A DNA stretch of 64,000 nt from RGIG4140 sp045655105 (lineage in GTDB: Bacteria > Pseudomonadota > Alphaproteobacteria > CAAHEQ01 > UBA3637): positions 3,240-67,239 of the forward strand of contig JAZOOQ010000043.1 in NCBI GenBank assembly GCA_045655105.1, written 5' to 3'. Positions 24,940 to 34,100 of this stretch are shown in pieces. Position 1 is the stretch's first letter, and every line of letters begins with the position of its first letter. The notes below the pieces were generated by a model, which did not search any database, was not told the origin of the DNA, and saw nothing but the letters and a program-made list of their open reading frames with translations. Position numbers and translations under genes: made by a program.

Positions 24940-25117
24940 TTAAAAACGCATGAAATGCGTTTTAATTGTTGAAATTTAAATCAGCTAATGCTTGATTTAT
25001 CCCTCATATTCATTCGGGAACCTAGCTAAAACCAGGGTGTCTATAGTACACTAACCAGCGCATCTTACTGATGAATGGTCACTTTTTCTTGAGCTTTTTA
25101 TTTTCTATTCTTTTCAA
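24940..25117 (-). ncRNA. Candidate small structured RNA with its own terminator
   Basis: On the minus strand this gene-free stretch ends in a perfect terminator (AAAACGCAT 24943-24951 and ATGCGTTTT 24955-24963, loop GAA, T-rich tail). Upstream are possible hairpins: AAATCA/TGATTT near 24976-24996, CCTGG/CTAGG near 25020-25036 and GTGT/ACAC within 25037-25055, and ATTCAT can pair with ATGAAT across the centre. It lies downstream of tRNA-Leu but beyond that gene's terminator. No match to SRP RNA, tmRNA or RNase P RNA was recognised; 6S RNA was considered but not supported. Confidence 0.3.
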
Positions 25118-25121
25118 ACAA

Positions 25122-25146
25122 AAAAGCACTCCTTAAGGAGTGCTTT
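25122..25146 (-). terminator. Terminator directly after tRNA-Leu
   Basis: AAAGCACTCC and GGAGTGCTTT pair perfectly around TTAA and abut the tRNA 3' end. A T-run follows in the minus direction. Confidence 0.85.
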
Positions 25147-25234
25147 GGTGCGGAAAGCCGGAATCGAACCGGCACGGGAGCAAAGTCCCAACAGATTTTA
25201 AGTCTGTTGCGTCTACCAGTTCCGCCATATCCGC
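25146..25234 (-). tRNA. tRNA-Leu (anticodon UAA)
   Basis: On the minus strand the cloverleaf reads GCGGATA acceptor, D-arm with AACTGGTAGACGC, anticodon loop CTTAAAA (anticodon TAA) on an AACAGA/TCTGTT stem, a long variable arm (GGGACTTTGCTCCC), T-arm CCGGTTCGATTCCGG, and encoded CCA at the end. The long variable arm and the anticodon agree on leucine. Confidence 0.96.
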
Positions 25235-25270
25235 ATAAGAAATCTTGAATTGGTAGATTCGATAGATGAC

Positions 25271-25299
25271 ATCATATCTTAAAATAAATCACTCGTCAA
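25271..25299 (-). promoter_or_regulatory. Promoter for tRNA-Leu
   Basis: On the minus strand TTGACG (25294-25299), 17 bases, TATGAT (25271-25276), near consensus and about 30 bases upstream of the predicted tRNA 5' end. The rest of the gap to 25494 is AT-rich with nothing else recognisable. Confidence 0.7.
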
Positions 25300-25494
25300 G
25301 AGTTTTTTTGAAAAAAAGTAAAAATTTTTCATTTTTTTTATAAGTGATTATTTTTTTTATGAAAATAAATTAAAAAAATATCAAATTTAAGATTGATCCC
25401 TAAAAAATGATGTAAGAAAAATAATGCTAAACTAAAAATAAACTACTTTTAGAAGCTTCTTTTATTTAAAATCAATATTTTTTATAAATATCTC

Positions 25495-25523
25495 TTGATA
25501 AATGTTTTAAAAATATGCTATTT
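25495..25523 (+). promoter_or_regulatory. Likely promoter for the SPOR-domain gene
   Basis: TTGATA (25495-25500), 17 bases, CTATTT (25518-25523) preceded by TG. Its position argues against the in-frame ATG at 25495 and for the ATG at 25555. Confidence 0.45.
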
Positions 25524-25554
25524 TCTTTTATACACAAAGAGAAGGAGCTTTACG

Positions 25555-26724
25555 ATGGATGAATTTGATAAAATCAGAGAGTTAACTGAAGATTTAACAA
25601 ATAGGCGGGAACCAAGTTTCACAGGGTTTTATCAGACTAAAACTTCTGAACCAGAGCAAAAAAAAGAAGAAACACAAGAAGTTTCAGCTGTGTCTTTACA
25701 ATCTTCATTTGATTCATCTGCGAAAACTGTTGAATTAACTTCGGCTGTAATTGCTAAAATTCCAGAAGAAACTGTTTTGCCAAAAGAGGAATCTGTTGAA
25801 TTAAAGCCTTCTGTTGAATCAGAACCTGAGATTAAGATTTATGATTTTTCAAAACCAATTGATGAAGAAATTTCCTTTATTCCATTAGAAGCAGACGCTC
25901 AAATTGAAGAAAAAAACTTTCCTTCTTTAAAATTGCATTTGATTTTGATTTCGGTTCTTGTTGTTGTTTTGGGGATTTCTTTAACTGGATTTTTTATTTT
26001 TCAGGCAAGTGAAGCAGAAACAGACGAAGTTGAAACCATTTTGGCATCCCCAGATGCTGTGAAAGAATTGCCAGAGCATGCAGGTGGCATTGTGATTCCA
26101 GATCAAGATAAATTGGTTTATAATCGTATCCGTTCTGATAATGTGACCACAAAAGTGGAAAGTTTGTTTCCTGAACCTGAAAAGCCTGTTGTGCCTCAAA
26201 TTTTGGCTATTGAGCAAAATGCGCCTGAAGCAACATTTGTTGATGTGAAAGAGATGAAAACAGTGAATCCTCTTGAAGAAGAGAAAAAAGAAATTAAAGT
26301 TGTTGAACAAAAGAAAGAAGAATTAAAAGTTGAACCAGTTCAACAAGTTTCACCTGTTCAAAAAGTTGTTGCTCCGGTTATTCAAAAAGAAGAGGTTTTA
26401 GCCCCTAAAAAAGAAGTGATTGAATTAGCCCCTGTTGAAAAGGTAACAGTTAAAAAAGAAGTTAAACCGACGCAAAAAGAAATTTGGCGTGTTCAATTAT
26501 TTGCTTCTAACAATAAGGCAGCGGTGGAAAAAGCTTGGAAAGTTATGAAAACCAAACATGTGAAGCTTTTATCCAATATGTCATATATTATCAAAAAGGT
26601 TGAAATTCCAAGAAAAGGGGATTTTTATCGTTTGCAAGTTGGACAATTCCCATCCAGAGAAATGGCTGATGGCATGTGTTCAAAATTAAAGGCAAAAAAA
26701 CAAGATTGTATCCCTGTTAAATAA
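25555..26724 (+). CDS. Membrane-anchored SPOR-domain protein
   Basis: A 389-residue protein with a cytoplasmic acidic N-terminal part (about 130 residues), one membrane helix (LHLILISVLVVVLGISLTGFFIF), a long Glu/Lys/Pro/Val-rich periplasmic linker, and a C-terminal SPOR domain (WRVQLFASNNKAAVEKAW ... YRLQVGQFPSREMADGMC). SPOR domains bind denuded glycan strands at the division septum, so a role in cell division is likely. This layout is common in Alphaproteobacteria. The start at 25555 follows GAGAAGGAG. The site-2 protease gene follows after 12 bases. Confidence 0.85.
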   Translation: MDEFDKIRELTEDLTNRREPSFTGFYQTKTSEPEQKKEETQEVSAVSLQSSFDSSAKTVELTSAVIAKIPEETVLPKEESVELKPSVESEPEIKIYDFSKPIDEEISFIPLEADAQIEEKNFPSLKLHLILISVLVVVLGISLTGFFIFQASEAETDEVETILASPDAVKELPEHAGGIVIPDQDKLVYNRIRSDNVTTKVESLFPEPEKPVVPQILAIEQNAPEATFVDVKEMKTVNPLEEEKKEIKVVEQKKEELKVEPVQQVSPVQKVVAPVIQKEEVLAPKKEVIELAPVEKVTVKKEVKPTQKEIWRVQLFASNNKAAVEKAWKVMKTKHVKLLSNMSYIIKKVEIPRKGDFYRLQVGQFPSREMADGMCSKLKAKKQDCIPVK

Positions 26725-26736
26725 GAAGGATTAAAA

Positions 26737-27402
26737 ATGAATAATTTTTTATATGGTTTAAGTGTTTGGGCCATTCCATTGGTTCTTTGTATGGTTATTC
26801 ACGAGTTGGCGCATGGATATGTTGCCATGAGGCTTGGGGATAAAACAGCGCAAAGAGCCGGGCGTTTAACTTTAAATCCTGTTGCACATATTGACCCTAT
26901 GGGAAGTATCTTTCTTCCTTTAATTCTTGTTTTATCATCTTCGCCTGTTTTATTTGGATGGGCTAAGCCAGTTCCTGTGAATTTTAGTGCCTTAAATAAC
27001 CCTAAAAGAGATATGGGTCTTGTGGCGGCAGCAGGTCCTATTTCAAATATTTTATTAGCTATTCTTTTTGTTTTTTTTGGCAGAATTGTTTTAGAAATTG
27101 TTCCTGTTTCTTCCCCAGTTTTCATGTGGTTAAGAGATAATATTATGAATGGAATTTTATTTTCTCTTATTTTAGCCGTTTTCAATTTATTGCCTATTTT
27201 GCCTTTAGATGGCGGAAGAATTTTAGTTTCTCTTTTGCCCAAAAAATTAGCCTATCAGTATCAGCAAACAGAAAGCTATGGGATGTATATTTTATTAGGG
27301 TTAATGATTTTGCCATTTGTTTTGGGCATTAATATTATCGGGTTATTTATAGGAAGTATTTTACCTTATTTATATGAATTTATTATGTGGTTAGCATTTT
27401 AA
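26737..27402 (+). CDS. Site-2 protease family (M50) membrane metalloprotease
   Basis: A 221-residue polytopic membrane protein. VIHELAHGYVA carries the HEXXH zinc motif in the first membrane segment, followed by RLGDKTAQRAGRLTLNP and GWAKPVPVN typical of the YwhC/Rip3-like small S2P branch, and LPILPLDGGRI supplies the third ligand Asp. It has no PDZ or CBS domain. Members cut transmembrane substrates; the substrate is unknown. It follows the SPOR gene closely and ends at a strong terminator shared with dut. Confidence 0.9.
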   Translation: MNNFLYGLSVWAIPLVLCMVIHELAHGYVAMRLGDKTAQRAGRLTLNPVAHIDPMGSIFLPLILVLSSSPVLFGWAKPVPVNFSALNNPKRDMGLVAAAGPISNILLAILFVFFGRIVLEIVPVSSPVFMWLRDNIMNGILFSLILAVFNLLPILPLDGGRILVSLLPKKLAYQYQQTESYGMYILLGLMILPFVLGINIIGLFIGSILPYLYEFIMWLAF

Positions 27403-27405
27403 AAA

Positions 27406-27429
27406 ATCCGCCAAAAGGCGGATTTTTTA
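27406..27429. terminator. Bidirectional terminator between the site-2 protease gene and dut
   Basis: ATCCGCC and GGCGGAT pair perfectly around AAAA with an A-run before and T6 after. It serves both convergent genes. Confidence 0.9.
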
Positions 27430-27436
27430 TTTCCTT

Positions 27437-27907
27437 TTAAATTTTGCCAGTTGATCCAAATCCACCGCTTCCACGAGAAGTATTTTCTTCAATAGTTTCA
27501 GTTTCTTCAATTTGAGCATGAATCACTGGGCAAATAACAGCTTGAGCAATGCGTTCACCAGGATTAATTGTGAATGGTTTATCGCTTAAATTAATTAAAG
27601 GTGTTTTAATTTCACCACGATAGAAGAAATCAACAGTGCCAGGGGAATTAATGATGCCAATGCCATGCTTTGCAGCTAATCCGGAGCGCGGTCTAATTTG
27701 CAATTCATAATTAAAACCCATGTCATTATCAGGGATCATTTCCATTTTAATGCCACAAGAAATCAGTTTGAATTCATTAGGTTCTAATGTGACTGGTTCG
27801 CTGATTGCGGCTCTTAAATCAAACCCAGAATCTCCAGGATGCTTATATGAAAGCTTTTCCCATTCTTTATCATATGAAGGTAAATATTCAATTTTTATTT
27901 TAAACAT
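27437..27907 (-). CDS. dut: dUTP diphosphatase
   Basis: A 156-residue homotrimeric-type dUTPase that cleaves dUTP to dUMP and pyrophosphate, keeping uracil out of DNA and feeding dTMP synthesis. All five motifs are visible: GDSGFDLRA, RPRSGLAAKHG, GTVDFFYRGEI, GERIAQAVICP and the C-terminal glycine-rich RGSGGFGSTG that closes on the nucleotide. Length is normal. GAAAAA is the only weak purine run before the ATG. It stands alone. Confidence 0.95.
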   Translation of the reverse strand: MFKIKIEYLPSYDKEWEKLSYKHPGDSGFDLRAAISEPVTLEPNEFKLISCGIKMEMIPDNDMGFNYELQIRPRSGLAAKHGIGIINSPGTVDFFYRGEIKTPLINLSDKPFTINPGERIAQAVICPVIHAQIEETETIEENTSRGSGGFGSTGKI

Positions 27908-28058
27908 AATTTTTCCCTTTTTGATCGAATTTATAACAGGGCTTAAATCTAAAGAACAAATTTTTTATTGTCAAATAAAAAAACAATAAAAAATGATTGA
28001 TTTTTTCAAAGAAATCTATATAGTAAGTTTTATATTTTTAATATGAAAAGGAGATATA

Positions 28059-28388
28059 ATGATGTTTATTTCAAATGCTTTTGCTGGAACGGTTGGAACA
28101 GTTGCTCAAAATACACCTGGTGGGGGTGATTGGGTGTCACTTTTACTTCAAATCGCTCTTGTTTTTTTAGTGCTTTATTTATTACTTATTCGTCCTCAAC
28201 AAAAACGCTTTAAAGAACATGAAAAAGCTTTAAATAGCATTAAAAAAGGCACAAAAGTTATTGTTGGGGGCATCATGGGTTCTGTAACAACAATTGAAGA
28301 AGATAAACTCAAAATTGAAATTGCAAAAAATGTGGAAATAACAGTTGTTAAAGCATATGTTTCTCAAGTTTTAGATGAAAAAAAATAA
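28059..28388 (+). CDS. yajC: Sec translocase accessory subunit YajC
   Basis: A 109-residue single-span inner membrane protein. The helix LLLQIALVFLVLYLLLIRP is followed by the family signature QQKRFKEHEKALNSIKKGTKVIVGGIMGSV. YajC joins SecDF in the holo-translocon. AAAAGGAGATATA stands before tandem ATG codons. secD follows after 12 bases, the usual yajC-secD-secF order. Confidence 0.95.
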   Translation: MMFISNAFAGTVGTVAQNTPGGGDWVSLLLQIALVFLVLYLLLIRPQQKRFKEHEKALNSIKKGTKVIVGGIMGSVTTIEEDKLKIEIAKNVEITVVKAYVSQVLDEKK

Positions 28389-28400
28389 AAAGGAAATAAG

Positions 28401-29969
28401 ATGTTTGGATATTCTAAATTTAAAATAGGTATTGTTGCATTAACAATATTTTTAGGTATTTTGTTTTCGGTTCCGACATTTCTTTCGGAAGCAACACTTA
28501 AAAGTTTGCCAAAATCTGTTCAAAGCTGGTTTAAACCAATCACGCTGGGGCTTGATTTGCAAGGCGGTTCATATTTGTTAATGGAAGTGGATACACAAGA
28601 TCTTTTAAAAGAAAGATTGGTCACCTTGGCAGATTTATCTCGTTCTGATTTACGTAAAGGAAAAATCAGATTTTCTGGGTTAACTGTTGAAGAAGGGCAA
28701 ATGAAAGTTCGCATTTTAAATGCTGGAGACGTTATGTCTGCTCGTGAAATTATCAGAAAAATTGAACCTTCATTGTTAAATATTGAATCTGAAGAAAATA
28801 TGCTTAAAGTTTCTTATACTGAAAAAGCAATTGAAGAAATGCAAAGAAAAGCTGTTGAACAATCTGTTGAAATTGTTCGTCGTCGTATCGATGAACTTGG
28901 CACAAAAGAACCTCAAATTCAACAACAAGGTATGAATAGGATTGTGATTCAGTTACCAGGGGTTCAAGATCCATCAGAAATTAAAGCATTGCTTGGTAAA
29001 ACAGCTAAAATGACATTCCATTTAGTTGATGAAGAAACATCTGTTCAAGCAGCTCAAATGGGTAAACTTTCTCCTGATTCAATGTTGGTTACAGGTGATG
29101 AAACAGGTTATATTGTTTTAAAACGTCGTGTTGTTGTGAGTGGATCGCAATTAGATGGAGCTAAAGGAAGTTATGATGAAAATGGGGCTCCTGCAGTTTC
29201 ATTTAGCTTTAAAGCAGCTGGCGCTAAAGAATTTGCAAATGTGACGCGCGAAAACGTTGGTCGCAGACTGGCCATTGTTTTGGATGGAAAAGTTTTAAGC
29301 GCCCCAACAATTAACACGCCAATTACAGGTGGTCAAGGTGTCATTACAGGTAATTTCACAATGCAAGCAGCCAATGATTTGGCTTTGATGCTTAGAGCAG
29401 GGGCTTTACCTGCACCTTTAATTGTTGCCGAAGAACGCGTTGTGGGCCCAGGGCTTGGGGAAGATTCCATTAAAGCTGGAACAGGCGCTTGTTTAATTGG
29501 TTTGGCCTTTATCTTTATTTTTATGTTAGTGGTTTATGGCTCTTTTGGAATTATTGCCGATATCACCTTATTGGTTAATGGAATTTTATTATTGGCTCTT
29601 TTAAGCCTTTTAAATGCCACTTTAACATTGCCTGGTGTGGCAGGTATTGCTTTAACGTTAGCCATGGCTGTTGATGCAAATATTTTGATTATGGAACGCA
29701 TGAAAGAAGAAATTCATCGTGGCATTAAAAACCCACAAGAAGTTATTAAAAGAGGTTTCGCTGGTTCTTTCTCTGCCATTTTTGATGGCCAGTTAACAAC
29801 TCTTTTTGCAGCTCTTTTCCTCTTTATGTTAGGATCAGGCTCAGTGCGTGGATTTGGTATCACATTGGGTCTTGGGTTAGCAACAACAATGTATGCAGCC
29901 ATTGTTGTCAATAAAGTGATTTTCATGATTTGGTATATGATTAAAAAGCCAAAAACAATTAATATATAA
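28401..29969 (+). CDS. secD: Protein translocase subunit SecD
   Basis: A 522-residue inner membrane protein that uses the proton gradient to pull exported proteins through SecYEG. One N-terminal helix is followed by GLDLQGGSYLLMEVD, a large periplasmic P1 domain including VRRRIDELGTKEPQIQQQG, and five C-terminal helices including GTGACLIGLAFIFIFMLVVYG and AMAVDANILIMERMKEE with the conserved Asp. Length is typical. It lies between yajC and secF in one operon. Confidence 0.96.
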   Translation: MFGYSKFKIGIVALTIFLGILFSVPTFLSEATLKSLPKSVQSWFKPITLGLDLQGGSYLLMEVDTQDLLKERLVTLADLSRSDLRKGKIRFSGLTVEEGQMKVRILNAGDVMSAREIIRKIEPSLLNIESEENMLKVSYTEKAIEEMQRKAVEQSVEIVRRRIDELGTKEPQIQQQGMNRIVIQLPGVQDPSEIKALLGKTAKMTFHLVDEETSVQAAQMGKLSPDSMLVTGDETGYIVLKRRVVVSGSQLDGAKGSYDENGAPAVSFSFKAAGAKEFANVTRENVGRRLAIVLDGKVLSAPTINTPITGGQGVITGNFTMQAANDLALMLRAGALPAPLIVAEERVVGPGLGEDSIKAGTGACLIGLAFIFIFMLVVYGSFGIIADITLLVNGILLLALLSLLNATLTLPGVAGIALTLAMAVDANILIMERMKEEIHRGIKNPQEVIKRGFAGSFSAIFDGQLTTLFAALFLFMLGSGSVRGFGITLGLGLATTMYAAIVVNKVIFMIWYMIKKPKTINI

Positions 29970-29979
29970 GAGGCTATAC

Positions 29980-30900
29980 ATGTTAAAAAAATTATTTAGA
30001 AAAAGAGATTATAATTTTGATTTTATGAAGATTCGAAAAATCGGGTTTTCAGTTGCTGTTGCCTTAGTTCTTGCCAGTATTGCATCTTTTGTTGTAAAAG
30101 GGTTAAATTTTGGTATTGATTTTCAAGGTGGTATTTTAGTTGAAGTTTCCTCAACGAAATCTGTTGATATTTCAACACTTAGAAAAGATTTAAATGGATT
30201 AAAAGATTTATCTATTCAATCAGCTGGTCTTGATGGGAATATTTTCCTTATCCAAGCTCAACCTGAAAAAGGCCAAACAGGCAGTCAAGTTGTTGATCAA
30301 ATCAAATCCATTTTGGGATCTGATTTTAATTATGAACGCGTTGAAGTGATTGGCCCAACAATTGGGGAAGAATTAAAGAAAAATTCTTTATTGGCTTCTG
30401 TTTTGGCTCTTTTAGCCATTGCCATTTATATTTGGTTTAGATTTGAATGGCCATTTGCTATTGGTTGTTTAATTTCTTTAGCCTTTACCTTAATTGTTGT
30501 TCTTGGCTTATTCTCTGCTTTTTATTGGGAATTTGATATGGTTGTTGTTGCGGGTGTTCTTTCTTTAGCAGGGTATGCTTGTAATGATACAATCGTCACT
30601 TATGATCGTGTACGTGAAAACTTAAAGAAACATCGTGCAAAATCAACAGATGCAATTTTAAATCAAGGGATTAATGAAACATTATCTAGAACTATTTTAA
30701 CAGGTATTTCAACGCTTGTTATGATTTTTGTTTTGCTTGTGATGGGTGGAACAACATTAAGAGGATTCTCTCTTTCATTATTCTTTGGTATTTTATTTGG
30801 AACATTTGCTTCTATTTTCGTTGCTGTTCCATTGCTCAGATATTTTGATATCAAAGTCTTGGGTGATGAAACTGCAGGGGCTTATAAACCAAAAGAATAA
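29980..30900 (+). CDS. secF: Protein translocase subunit SecF
   Basis: A 306-residue partner of SecD. GIDFQGGILVEV near residue 50 follows the first membrane helix; the periplasmic P4 domain is short; IGPTIGEELKKNSLLAS and the helix with SLAGYACNDTIVTYDRVREN are characteristic, the latter with the Asp/Arg pair for proton coupling. It starts 10 bases after secD, and a terminator follows the stop. Confidence 0.95.
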   Translation: MLKKLFRKRDYNFDFMKIRKIGFSVAVALVLASIASFVVKGLNFGIDFQGGILVEVSSTKSVDISTLRKDLNGLKDLSIQSAGLDGNIFLIQAQPEKGQTGSQVVDQIKSILGSDFNYERVEVIGPTIGEELKKNSLLASVLALLAIAIYIWFRFEWPFAIGCLISLAFTLIVVLGLFSAFYWEFDMVVVAGVLSLAGYACNDTIVTYDRVRENLKKHRAKSTDAILNQGINETLSRTILTGISTLVMIFVLLVMGGTTLRGFSLSLFFGILFGTFASIFVAVPLLRYFDIKVLGDETAGAYKPKE

Positions 30901-30921
30901 AGAATAAAGAATAAAATAAAT

Positions 30922-30953
30922 AAAACGCCTCCTTTTTTAAGGGGGCGTTTTTA
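30922..30953 (+). terminator. Terminator of the yajC-secDF operon
   Basis: AAACGCC and GGCGTTT form the stem with CC/GG pairs inside, followed by T5. The stretch beyond, to 31071, has a TTGCATA/TATGCAA inverted repeat flanking CCAGCTAGGCC but no gene. Confidence 0.8.
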
Positions 30954-31071
30954 TTGCATATAGAAAACCACCAGCTAGGCCACTTGGTTCCTTTTTTATG
31001 CAAAAAAATACCTCTATATATGAAGAGGAAGCAGATGAATAACTTTTGCGCATAGAACAGTATATATAAAA

Positions 31072-31110
31072 AAATAAACCGCTTTGTTTTTTAAAACGGT
31101 TTATTTTTCT
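31072..31110 (-). terminator. Terminator of nifJ
   Basis: AAATAAACCG (31072-31081) and CGGTTTATTT (31097-31106) are perfect complements around an AT-rich loop. It lies 24 bases beyond the minus-strand stop. Confidence 0.65.
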
Positions 31111-31133
31111 ATGAACTAAAAAGAGACTTCTTT

Positions 31134-34100
31134 TTATTCGCTTTTAGCTAATTGTTCATAAAGTTTAAAGCGGTTTTCAATTTGCTTTTGCGCTTTTTGA
31201 ACTAATTCTTCGTAATGATCGGCATTTGTTTGTTTCACCGCTTTAAAGCGAGATTCAAGTGCCATAAATTCCGAAACGGGTTTTGTTGGCTTACTATCCA
31301 ATTGGAATGGATTTAAACCTTGTTCGCTTCGTCTTGGATCAAAACGATAAAGTGGCCATAATCCTGTTTCAACGGCAAGTTTTTGATGATCAAGACCTTC
31401 TTTGCCAATATCATAACCATGAGAAATACAATGGCTATATGCAATAATCAATGATGGGCCATTAAAGCTTTCAGCTTCGTTTAAAACTTGCAATGTATGC
31501 ATGTCTTTTGCACCTAAGGCAATGCTTGCAACATAAACCCCACCACTTGAAGCTGCAATCATGCCTAAGTCTTTTCGTGGTAATTCAGAACCTGCAATGG
31601 CAAATTTAGCTGAAGCACCGATTGGCGTTGCCTTAGAGCGTTGACCACCTGTATTTGAATAAACATTGGTATCCATTACCATAATGTTAACGTTTTTACC
31701 GCTATATAATACGTGATCTAGCCCACCATAACCAATATCATAAGCCCAACCATCGCCACCTAAAATCCAAACAGATTTTTTAACTAAATAATCAGCATTA
31801 TCAAGTAAAAGTTTGGCTTTTGGTGTTAAAATGCGTTCTAATTTTTCTTTTAATTCTTGAACGCGTATGCGTTGTTCTTGAATGCCTGTTTCATTTGATT
31901 GATCGGCATTTATAATGCTATCAACCAATGTTTCGCCAACTTCAGCACTCATTTCTTTTAAAAGTTGTAAAGAAAATTCTTGTTTTGAATCAACACTTGT
32001 TCGAATACCTAATCCAAATTCAGCATTATCTTCAAATAAAGAGTTTGCCCAAGCAGGACCATATCCATTATTATTTTTTGCATAAGGAGTTGTTGGTAAG
32101 TTGCCACTATAAATGGAAGAACAACCCGTTGCATTAGCAACAATTAAACGATCCCCAAATAATTGAGTCATCATTTTAACATATGGTGTTTCACCGCATC
32201 CTGCACAAGCGCCAGAAAATTCAAATAATGGACGCATTAAAGCCAATGATTTAATTTGTTTTGGATTTAATTTTATTCTATCTGGATCAGGTAAAGACAT
32301 AAAGAATTCAAAATTTTTAATTTCATCTTCTAAATGCTTTTCAATTGGTTCCATCATTAATGGTTTTTTGGTTGGATCCAATCGATCTTTGACAGGGCAG
32401 TTACTTGCGCAAAGACTACAACCAGTACAGTCTTCTGGAGCAACTTGAATCATGAATTTTTCGCCAGCAAATTCTTTGCCTTTATAATCAGCTGTTTTAA
32501 GGCTGGCAGGGGCATTTTTCAGTTGTTCAACCGTTGCTGTTTTTGCTCTAATGGCAGCATGAGGGCAAACGCTGATACATTTACCACATTGAATGCAAAT
32601 ACTTGGATCCCAAACAGGAATTTGAGTTGCAATGCGGCGTTTTTCATATTTTGCAGTATCAGTTGGCCAAGTTCCATCAGCTGTCCATTCTAATTTACTA
32701 ACAGGTAATTGATCTCCTCTGCCTTCAATAATTTTTCCAGTTACTTCTTGAAGCAATTCTGGTGCTGTTGCAGGAATGCCAGGTTGTCTAAAGTAAATAG
32801 AATCTGCTTTTCCAATTTCAATTTGGTGCAAATGCTCTAAAGAAGCATCAATGGCTTTAATATTGGCATCAATAACTTCTTGACCTTTGCGTGCATATGT
32901 TTTTTCAACAGCTTTTTTGATTTTTTGAATGGCTTCTTCTTTAGGTAAAACACCTGAAATAGCAAAGAAGCATGTTTGCATAATTGTGTTAATTCTGCGA
33001 CCCATTCCTGTTTTTAAAGCCACATCAACAGCATCAATTGCATAAAGTTTAATCTCTTTATCAATGATTTCTTGTTGCACTTCTCTTGGAAGAGAGGACC
33101 AAACATTTTCTTTTTTCTCTTTTGTATTAATCAAGAAAACAGCATTTTTGCTGGCATAAGAAAGCACATCTGTTTTAAATAAAAATGGCATATGGTGACA
33201 AGCAACAAAGCTTGCTTTTTGAATCAAATAAGGGGCTTTAATTGGATTTTTTGAAAATCTTAAGTGAGAAGTTGTCATCCCGCCTGATTTTTTTGAATCA
33301 TACACAAAATAAGCCTGACCAAAATAATCATCTCCATCAGCAATAATTTTAATGGAGTTTTTATTTGCGCCTACGGTTCCATCTGATCCAAGGCCAACAA
33401 AGATGCAACGTGAAACATCTTCTGCTTCAATATCAAAATCAGGATCATAATCTAATGATAAATTGGTAACATCATCTTGAATCCCAACAGTAAAATGAGG
33501 TTTTGTTTGATTTATAAAAACAGCTTTTGCCATAGCAGGCGTAAACTCTTTTGAGGAAAGGCCGTATCTACCGCCTAAAACTTTTGGCATAGCTGTTAAT
33601 GAACCATTGGCAACGCCTTCAGCTAATGTTGAAACAACATCTAAATAGAGTGGCTCCCCAACAGAACCTGATTCTTTTGTTCTATCTAACACATTGATAT
33701 ATTGAACTGTTTTAGGCAAGGCTTTCAAGAAAGCTTCTTTAGGGAAGGGGCGATATAAGCGAATGCCAATAACCCCAACTTTTTCTCCATTTTGATTTAA
33801 AACTTTAGCTGTTTCTTCCAATGTTTCAACGCTTGAACCCATTGCAACAACAACTCTTGTGGCATCACTTGCCCCTTTATATTCAACTAAATTATAAGAT
33901 CTGCCTGTCACCAAAGCAAATTTTTGCATGGCTTGTTCAACAAATGAAGGACAGTTGTTATAATATTTATTTGCAGCTTCTTTAATTTGGAAGAAAACAT
34001 CTGGATTTTGAGCCGTTCCTTTGATTTTTGGGTTTTCTGGTTTCAACGCATTTTGGCTCATAAAATGAGTTGGAATATCTTTCATTAATTCTCTTAAATC

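Noticed and set aside
24964..25090. 6S RNA or SRP RNA
   Set aside because: No conserved SRP tetraloop region and no clear long closing stem with a central bubble; left as an unnamed candidate.
26799..27242. 147-residue minus-strand open frame inside the site-2 protease gene
   Set aside because: It is antisense to a gene with clear HEXXH and LDGG motifs, and its composition mirrors the coding strand.
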